A stretch of DNA of 22,483 nucleotides from Thauera sp. (GTDB taxonomy: Bacteria; Pseudomonadota; Gammaproteobacteria; Burkholderiales; Rhodocyclaceae). Under the pieces are notes generated by a model. The model worked only from the letters and a program-made list of their open reading frames with translations. It did not search any database and was not told the DNA's origin. This document shows positions 18,301 through 22,483 of this stretch, piece after piece (within the stretch, counting starts at the first letter, position 1; every line of letters begins with the position of its first letter). The translations under genes were made by a program, and so were the position numbers. The stretch spans positions 675-23,157 of the forward strand of contig DMCZ01000017.1 of assembly GCA_003446655.1 (NCBI GenBank), given 5' to 3'.

Positions 18301-18453
18301 GGTCATGATCGTGACCGTCGGCTTGTTGAGATCCGGAAATACGTCCACGGGTGTTCGCGAAAGCGTGAACGCACCGTAGGCCATCAGTACCAGGCTGGCG
18401 ATAATCACCAGCAGCCGGTTACCAAGGCTGTTGTCGAGTAGCCACTTGAACAT
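15334..18453 (-). CDS. czcA: Heavy-metal efflux RND pump, CzcA/CusA family
   Basis: A 1039-residue inner-membrane proton antiporter, the pump of a three-part exporter spanning the envelope. The N-terminal helix and PVDVFPDLNKPTV (about 35-47) are classic HME-RND features. Helix 4 reads LAIAIGGLVDDAVVGVEN (395-412): Asp404 and Glu411 match CzcA Asp408 and Glu415, but the position of CzcA Asp402 is Ala398. Other RND family signatures are GISVRNGI and IERLSPVLMTALVTA near the C-terminus. The full length is normal for the family. It starts 15 bp after czcB and is followed by a small His-rich protein gene. Because the first helix-4 Asp is missing, the substrate cannot be read from the name; the motif is closer to CusA-type or HME5-type pumps (family knowledge from memory). 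Confidence 0.93.
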   Translation of the reverse strand: MFKWLLDNSLGNRLLVIIASLVLMAYGAFTLSRTPVDVFPDLNKPTVTIMTEAGGMAAEEVEQLITFPLETTMNGLPGVESVRSTSSSGLSFIYVTFDWSTEIFRARQMVSERLSAMEEGLPEDVIPRMGPISSVMGEIMQIAIPIDTAKISPMQVREYADWVLRPRLMAIPGIAQVIPIGGEVRQFQVQPDTRRMAELGVSLEQLEGAIRGFSSNTSGGFLELNGREYLIRHLGRTSSLEDLKNLAITARDGQPILLRQIASVTFAAAPKRGDAGFEGKPAVILGIQKQPTADTIHLTRSIETALEEMKISLPAGMDAPEVTFRQATFIEASISTLKGKLIGASVFVAAILFFFLGTLRPTIIALTAIPVSIFMTALVFKYFGQSINTMTLGGLAIAIGGLVDDAVVGVENVLRRLKEDRAKHHDHRLHPIELVARATMEVRSAILYATIIIVLVFLPLFALPGMEGRLFVPLGVAFIVSTLASLVVSVTVTPVLSFYLLPRMKSLDHGDTRLLAWLKARYRGALQGVLEHPRAAVTAGAVAVAIAAAAVPFFPTTFLPPFNEGTLLIGMRLNPGVTLAESTVLAQQAEVLVKQVPEVTHVGRRSGRAELDEHAEGVHVSELDVGLKPAGELSRSMGEITADIRSRLVNLPAAIAIGQPISHRIDHMLSGVRSQIAIKIFGEDLDTLRGQADVLRTRLAAIPGLADLEIEKQVLAPQIKVRIDYAAAARYGVPAPQILAALQNLVEGEKVTQIVEGGRRFALVVRLPETARSADGLAQILIETSTGHVPLSKLASIEDGDGPNQVSRDDGKRRIVLSANAQQRPLSEVVEDIRAVVTDLKLPEGYFITLGGQFQAQEEASRLVGLLSIVSLVLMFVVLYSRYKSVRLSALIMANIPLALVGAVIGLWISGQPLSVAALVGFITLAGISVRNGILKVSHYLNLMRIEGESFDHTMILRGSIERLSPVLMTALVTAFALAPLLFEAERPGTEILHPVAVVIFSGLISSTLLDTFLTPAMFWLFGRRDAESLLDDRNAEAF

Positions 18454-18468
18454 CGGATAGACTCCCGG

Positions 18469-19581
18469 TCAGCGGATCTGGTTGATCAGCGTGGCGGCAC
18501 GGGAGGCGACCCGCTCGCCGGCTTCGAGGCCGGACGTCACCGCAATGTTCACGCCGTCCAGCGGCGCGATCGTGACGGTCCGGGACTCGAAACGTTCGGG
18601 CGCCGTCTTTACCCAGACGATGGTTTGGTTTGCCGAATTCTTCAGCACCGATGCTGCGGGAACGCTTACACCCTGCTGCGTGCTGCGCGACTGGACGAAG
18701 ACCTCGACCGGCTGCCCCACGGCAAGAAAGGCCAGCGCTTCCCCTTCGGCTGCAAAGGTGAGCGGCAAGGCCTGCTCGCGCAGGCTGCGGGCGGCGCCGA
18801 TGAAGGTGAGCGGGATCCGCTGGTCGCCGACCGCAAGACTTGCAGAGGCGACATCCGCCGCTATTTCTGGATCATAGGAGAGCGCCTCGACACGCAGCCG
18901 CTTCGGGTCGACGATCTCGAACACGAGCTCGCGCGCATCGACCACTTGGCCTGACACGGCGTTAGTCGATGCGATCACACCGCTGACGGGTGCGGTCAGG
19001 ACATCACGGGCATTGAGGCCACCACCGATCGCTTTCGATCTGGCCCTCAGGCTGGCAAGCTCGCTTTCGGCCGCCTCGATCTCCTTGCGCGGTACCGTGT
19101 CGGCGAGTTCCTTCAGACGCGCAAGGCGCTTTTCCACAAGGGCCCTGGCCGCGTGCAGCTCGGCCAATTGCGCCATCTGGTTAGACCGCTCGATCTGGTC
19201 CGTCGAAGGACTAACGTAAGCCAGCACGTCCCCCTTCTTCACGGCCTGACCGACGCTTGGCAACCCCTGCGGGCCCGCCTCCAGGCGCCCAGCCACCATG
19301 GCCTGCACCTTTCCGCCGGCATTCGGGTCCATGACCACCTTGCCGGCCAGCGCGGTGGTACGCGGCAATTCGCCGGCTTCCGTAACCAACGTGCGAACAC
19401 CGATCTGGCGTTGTGCCGGCTTTGGCAGAAAGACACTGCCATCGGCTTGCCGTTGTGGCCCATTGCCTCCTGCCACAACTGGACCTTCATCGCCATGATC
19501 ATGGCCTTCGCCAGCAAAGGCATTCCACGAGGCACTGGCCGATACCAGCGCCAGCGCAGCAAACAGTACGCTCAGCTTCAC
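18469..19581 (-). CDS. czcB: RND efflux periplasmic adaptor (membrane fusion protein), CzcB type
   Basis: A 370-residue periplasmic adaptor linking the pump to the outer-membrane channel. A signal peptide ends near residue 23; the mature start GEGHDHGDEG is His-rich. The biotinyl/lipoyl-like half motif GRLEAGPQGLPSVGQAVKKGDVLAYV (about 97-122), an alpha-helical hairpin (about 125-185), and the second half LTAPVSGVIASTNAVSGQVV (about 195-214) are visible, followed by beta-barrel regions. It starts with GTG (19581-19579) with GGAGGT upstream and overlaps the preceding gene by 4 bp (GTGA). Tight spacing with czcA (15 bp) indicates one transcript. Confidence 0.9.
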   Translation of the reverse strand: MKLSVLFAALALVSASASWNAFAGEGHDHGDEGPVVAGGNGPQRQADGSVFLPKPAQRQIGVRTLVTEAGELPRTTALAGKVVMDPNAGGKVQAMVAGRLEAGPQGLPSVGQAVKKGDVLAYVSPSTDQIERSNQMAQLAELHAARALVEKRLARLKELADTVPRKEIEAAESELASLRARSKAIGGGLNARDVLTAPVSGVIASTNAVSGQVVDARELVFEIVDPKRLRVEALSYDPEIAADVASASLAVGDQRIPLTFIGAARSLREQALPLTFAAEGEALAFLAVGQPVEVFVQSRSTQQGVSVPAASVLKNSANQTIVWVKTAPERFESRTVTIAPLDGVNIAVTSGLEAGERVASRAATLINQIR

Positions 19582-20141
19582 GCGGCACCTCCAGTCGAGC
19601 GATTACGCGAATTCCCCTTGCGAAGCACAACCCAGCCGATGAGGCCTAGCACAAGCCCCCCCGCGCCTGCCCCAATTGCGTAGGGTTTCATGTCCAATTC
19701 GGCAACCTCTTCGTGCGCCTCGGCGGCGGTCTCATGCAAGTCGAGCTCACCAGCGAGCAAATCGGCGTCCTGACCGGCAATCACCGTTGCCGTGACAGAG
19801 ACGACACCCGGCTTGAGCGTCTCCTCGAGCGTGGCCTCGAACTCACCGTCGGCATGGGGCGTGAGCGCAACGGCCTTCCCATCGAGTTCCAGATCGACCT
19901 TTGCGTCCTTGACCGGACTGTTGTCAGCGAAGTGGTCAAGATAGACGGTGACGTTCTTGCCATTCACTACGCCGACCAGCTCGAAGAGTTCCGAGACGGC
20001 GGTAAATCGCGGCAATGCCGGGCCCGCTGTGGTCGCGGGCGCTTCTCCATGGTCGTGTCCGTCACCGGCCAGCGTTTGCGGGGCAAGCCCGGCAAGCACG
20101 GCAGCGAGGCTCCATGCCGCGAGGGTATGAGTGGATTTCAT
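19578..20141 (-). CDS. Membrane-anchored His-rich periplasmic protein within the czc operon
   Basis: A 187-residue protein between czcC and czcB. A signal peptide (about 1-25) is followed by GDGHDHGEAP, the same HDHG-type tag as in czcB. A periplasmic domain follows (about 45-135, ELFELVGVVNGKNVTVYLDHFADNSPV), then an acidic His-containing linker (HETAAEAHEEVAELD) and one C-terminal transmembrane helix (about 155-174) ending in a basic tail. The start at 20141 has AGGA 8 nt upstream. An upstream ATG at 20162 overlaps the czcC stop (ATGA) and would add seven residues, so either is possible. The gene ends overlapping czcB. No name recognised; probably a metal-binding partner of the adaptor. Confidence 0.78.
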   Translation of the reverse strand: MKSTHTLAAWSLAAVLAGLAPQTLAGDGHDHGEAPATTAGPALPRFTAVSELFELVGVVNGKNVTVYLDHFADNSPVKDAKVDLELDGKAVALTPHADGEFEATLEETLKPGVVSVTATVIAGQDADLLAGELDLHETAAEAHEEVAELDMKPYAIGAGAGGLVLGLIGWVVLRKGNSRNRSTGGAA

Positions 20142-20158
20142 TTTGGGGATCCTGTTAT

Positions 20159-21427
20159 TCATTCGGGAAGCAGGCCCAACGCTTGGCGCTGGGCCGAGAT
20201 GGCGGCTGCCAGATCAATACGCGCGCGCGCGCGCTCGCGTTCGGCCTCGGCCGCCTCGAATTCGATGCGCAGACGGGTCGGCAGATCGGCCTCACCGAGG
20301 CGGAACGCCTTCTCGAAGAAGCCGCGTGACGCCTGTGCGAGGTCGGAGCGCCGTTCAGCAGCGGCGACCTGCTGCCGTCTCAATTCGACGCGCTGGTGCG
20401 CCATCTCTGTTTCGGCCAGCAGACGTTCGAGTTCGATCTGGAGTTGCGCCTCGGCCTCGATGGCCTCTGCATTGGCGCTTGCAACGCGGGACCGGCTGCG
20501 CGAACCGGAACCAAGCGGAATGCGCAAGCCCAGCGTGACTGTCTGTTCCCAGGATTCACCCGATGCGCCGCGTTCGCGGGTGGTCGTGACACTCAACTCC
20601 GGATTCGCGCGGCCCTGAACGCTGGCAAGGGTCATCGTGCGCCGCGCAACGTCGACCCGATCACGCAGCTCGGCCACTGCAGGGTGCGCCGTCTCAAGAA
20701 TCTGTGTCGGTGTCGCAGCGGACGGGACGGGCTCCGGCGCAGACACCCCGCCGGATGAGCGTTCTGGCCCGATTCCAGTGAGCGTGCGCAACTGCTGTGC
20801 AGCATCTGCAAGGGCGCTTTCTGCCTCGGCGACGGCGGCTTCAGCTGTAGCTTGCACACCGTCGGCCTGATGCTGATCTGCGCGCGCCAGATCACCCGCC
20901 TTGATGCGCTTGGCCACGTCGGCGGCCAGTTCGCGGGCGTTCTCGAGACCCGCCCTCGCCAGCGTCACATCTACGCGCGCGCGTTGCCAATCCCAATATG
21001 CTGTGCGTACCGCTGCAGCGGTGCGCAACTGCGCGCCGCGAGCCCGGCTCGCCGTGGCAGCTATTTCGGCAGTGGCGAGGGCTGCAGTGCTCGAACGTTC
21101 GCCCGACAGCCAGATCGGAACCGCGATGCCGACCTCGTACTCACGGCTCCCGCGATTGCTGTCCAACTGATCGGTTTTTCCGGCTACCTCTAGGGCGGGC
21201 GGTTCGACAAACCAACTGTCGGCACTGTCGCGGCGCGCTTGCGCCGCTTCCTGTTGAGTCGTGAGCGACAGCGCTTCAGGCTGGCGTGCCCATGCTGCCT
21301 CGAAAGCGTGCTTGAGGGATAGGGCGGTACTTGGAGCCGGGGGGGCGGGCTGCTGCGCCCAGGCACCATTGACGGCAAGGCCGAGCATTAGCCCAGGCAG
21401 CCATTTGAGACGAAGTTGCTGAAACAT
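20159..21427 (-). CDS. czcC: RND efflux outer-membrane channel, CzcC/TolC family
   Basis: A 422-residue outer-membrane factor, the exit duct of the metal exporter. A signal peptide (about 1-25, GAWAQ) precedes two repeats of long helical segments rich in Ala, Glu, Arg and Gln (about 38-230 and 240-420), typical of TolC-like coiled-coil barrels. Family patterns such as VGIAVPIWLSGERSS and VTLGLRIPLGSGSRSRS, one in each repeat, are visible. There is no lipobox Cys at the signal end, unlike many OMFs. The ATG has ACGGAGAA upstream. It is the first pump-component gene after czcI; the gap to czcI (130 bp) carries two perfect inverted repeats. Confidence 0.9.
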   Translation of the reverse strand: MFQQLRLKWLPGLMLGLAVNGAWAQQPAPPAPSTALSLKHAFEAAWARQPEALSLTTQQEAAQARRDSADSWFVEPPALEVAGKTDQLDSNRGSREYEVGIAVPIWLSGERSSTAALATAEIAATASRARGAQLRTAAAVRTAYWDWQRARVDVTLARAGLENARELAADVAKRIKAGDLARADQHQADGVQATAEAAVAEAESALADAAQQLRTLTGIGPERSSGGVSAPEPVPSAATPTQILETAHPAVAELRDRVDVARRTMTLASVQGRANPELSVTTTRERGASGESWEQTVTLGLRIPLGSGSRSRSRVASANAEAIEAEAQLQIELERLLAETEMAHQRVELRRQQVAAAERRSDLAQASRGFFEKAFRLGEADLPTRLRIEFEAAEAERERARARIDLAAAISAQRQALGLLPE

Positions 21428-21470
21428 CCAATTCTCCGTTGATGTAAAGACACGGGGAATCGGCAGAGGG

Positions 21471-21485
21471 CGATCGGACCGATCG
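21471..21485. repeat. Palindrome upstream of czcC
   Basis: Perfect 7-1-7 inverted repeat CGATCGG A CCGATCG, about 45 bp before the czcC start. It could be an operator or a leader hairpin. Nothing in the sequence identifies the binding protein. Confidence 0.45.
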
Positions 21486-21501
21486 CAATGGACGCGTGAC
21501 G

Positions 21502-21520
21502 CTACCGCTCAAAGCGGTAG
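21502..21520. terminator. Hairpin between czcI and czcC
   Basis: Perfect 8-bp stem CTACCGCT / AGCGGTAG with a 3-nt loop, 37 bp after the czcI stop. No T-run follows in the minus direction. It may attenuate or process the czcI-czcC transcript so that czcI and the pump genes are made in different amounts, or it may be a protein-binding site. Confidence 0.4.
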
Positions 21521-21557
21521 GAACATCAAGAGGGAATGAAGGCGACCGCCCTGCCGA

Positions 21558-21908
21558 TCAGGCTGGGCGGGCCCATTTAGGGCGTTCGGGCTCTGCGGGA
21601 TGCTCCGCAAGTGAGCACCCAGGTGTGACGCCGATGGGGAGGGATGCCTGATGCTGTGTGAATAGCGCGCTGGACTCACTCGTTACTGCTGAAGAGCCCA
21701 CCACCTGGCACGATGCGCAGTCTGTGTGTGCGCCCTTCGTGAAGCCCCCTTTTTCCTTGCCTTTTGCATCTTCGGTGTGACGATGCGCGTGATGACCAAA
21801 ATGATTGGCTGCGGCACCGGATTCGTGCGCGCAGTAATCGCCCACCGCCGCCCAACTCAGTTGGGCAGGCAGCAGGATCAAGAGGAAAATCGCAAGCCAA
21901 CGACGCAT
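21558..21908 (-). CDS. czcI: CzcI-family periplasmic metal-resistance protein (copy 2, efflux operon)
   Basis: A 116-residue secreted protein at the classical czcI place, upstream of czcC. The signal peptide (MRRWLAIFLLILLPAQLSWA) is very like that of copy 1. The mature part has Cys26 (YCAHES), a His cluster (HFGHHAHRH, 36-44), HTDCASCQ (61-68) and the tail EPERPKW. The CzcICBA order matches Cupriavidus czc clusters, where CzcI is a periplasmic accessory or regulator of the system (family knowledge). It lacks a Shine-Dalgarno and has a -10 box 7 nt upstream of its ATG, so it is probably translated from a leaderless mRNA. Confidence 0.85.
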   Translation of the reverse strand: MRRWLAIFLLILLPAQLSWAAVGDYCAHESGAAANHFGHHAHRHTEDAKGKEKGGFTKGAHTDCASCQVVGSSAVTSESSALFTQHQASLPIGVTPGCSLAEHPAEPERPKWARPA

Positions 21909-21915
21909 GGCGCGG

Positions 21916-21921
21916 ATTCTA
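21916..21921 (-). promoter_or_regulatory. -10 element giving a probable leaderless czcI mRNA
   Basis: TAGAAT (minus strand) ends 7 nt before the czcI ATG (21908), so the start of transcription should coincide with the start codon or lie within 2 nt. A possible -35 (TCGACG) lies 18 nt further upstream. No Shine-Dalgarno is present. Confidence 0.45.
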
Positions 21922-22041
21922 TCAATAAGGATTTGCTATCGTCGACAGCGACGGTACCAATGGGCAGACCAAACGGCGCTTTACGAGAACCTGCTGGGCG
22001 AAACGCCTGGACGGCCCGACGTCTCGCGCCGATAGGTGGCT

Positions 22042-22380
22042 TCAGGAGCCACTGTACAGTTCATTCATGTACGCGCGCTCTGTCGGGGTCATGTCGACCA
22101 GCTCCTTGAGGACTTCTGCACGGGTCTTGCCGGGTCCGGAAGCACGCGAGGGCACCGCGAGGCCACGCTGCAGGTAGAAATAGCTGCCATCGGCCTTTGC
22201 CTGTTCGAGCTCGCGCAACACCTCGGCGCGGGTTTTCGTGCTCGTGGAGTGATCCGGATGGAACGTGAACCCCTGCTCGCCGGGAGCGGGATGCCACAGC
22301 GAGCTGGCTTGCGCAGCCGCAGGAACGACAAGGACGGCAGCAAGAAGCGAAAAAAGGGCAGTGGTGCGAGTTTTCGACAT
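22042..22380 (-). CDS. Small secreted DUF4148-like protein
   Basis: A 112-residue protein with a signal peptide (MSKTRTTALFSLLAAVLVVPAAAQAS, cleavage near residue 25). The mature part contains two copies of a short unit, KTRAEVLRELEQAKADG (49-65) and KTRAEVLKELVDMTP (85-99), which resembles the TRAEVxxEL pattern of DUF4148 proteins common in Burkholderiales and related betaproteobacteria. Their function is unknown. The ATG at 22380 has GAAGGAG upstream; longer in-frame starts lack support. It lies 133 bp upstream of czcI on the same strand, and is probably not part of the efflux operon because czcI has its own promoter. Confidence 0.78.
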   Translation of the reverse strand: MSKTRTTALFSLLAAVLVVPAAAQASSLWHPAPGEQGFTFHPDHSTSTKTRAEVLRELEQAKADGSYFYLQRGLAVPSRASGPGKTRAEVLKELVDMTPTERAYMNELYSGS

Positions 22381-22483
22381 GACGAGACTCCTTCGTTCAA
22401 CGTGAGAGGTGGCGTTCGGCATAAGCCGCTTGGCGTCGCCTTGCACCGAACACGTCGCGGATGTCAGGCGACACCGTAAATTG

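Overview
The window looks like a chromosomal segment of a GC-rich betaproteobacterium. The protein flavour (AcoR-type sigma-54 activator, Czc-type metal efflux, DUF4148-like protein) suggests a Thauera/Azoarcus-like or related Burkholderiales/Rhodocyclales lineage. That placement is inference; there is no rRNA or other marker gene here. No tRNA, rRNA, CRISPR array or intact insertion sequence was seen.

Region 1 (1-4338, minus strand) is the operon of a membrane-bound, periplasm-facing formate dehydrogenase of the N/O type: fdnG (Tat-exported, selenocysteine-containing catalytic subunit), fdxH/fdnH (iron-sulfur subunit) and the 5' part of fdnI (cytochrome b subunit, running off the left edge). 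An in-frame TGA at codon 196 of fdnG, followed by a SECIS-like hairpin, makes one 1018-residue selenoprotein out of what looks like two reading frames.

Region 2 (4339-6692) holds a 318-bp divergent control region and a plus-strand sigma-54-dependent activator (668 aa). The control region has two back-to-back -24/-12 promoters and, between them, two GACA-N3-TGTC palindromes spaced 20 bp apart. The simplest model is that this activator switches on the formate dehydrogenase operon and itself. A perfect 12-bp hairpin separates it from the convergent next gene.

Region 3 (6701-10034, minus strand) carries a TonB-dependent outer-membrane receptor and a proline iminopeptidase, both ordinary accessory or core genes. 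It is followed by about 460 bp with no convincing gene, which may be the junction to the next block.

Region 4 (10494-21908) is a heavy-metal resistance block. A small CDF-like cation transporter and a CadR/PbrR-type MerR regulator diverge around a MerR-type operator. Then come, on the plus strand, a CzcI-like protein and a tight dsbB-dsbA-ynfA cluster. On the minus strand lie a Met-rich secreted protein, an ArsR-family regulator with a CxC metal motif, and a Czc-type operon in the order czcI, czcC, small membrane-anchored His-rich protein, czcB, czcA, small secreted His-rich protein. The RND pump (A), adaptor (B) and outer-membrane channel (C) should form one trans-envelope exporter of metal cations. 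The His-rich small proteins and CzcI probably act in the periplasm. The pump lacks the first Asp of the canonical CzcA transmembrane motif, so its substrate should not be assumed to be Zn/Co/Cd. Three genes here (both czcI copies and arsR) appear to be transcribed as leaderless mRNAs.

The right edge (22042-22380, minus strand) has a small secreted DUF4148-like protein. The most notable items are the divergent sigma-54 control region, the selenocysteine/SECIS site, the paired CzcI paralogues with one next to its own DsbB/DsbA pair, and the extra small His-rich proteins built into the efflux operon.
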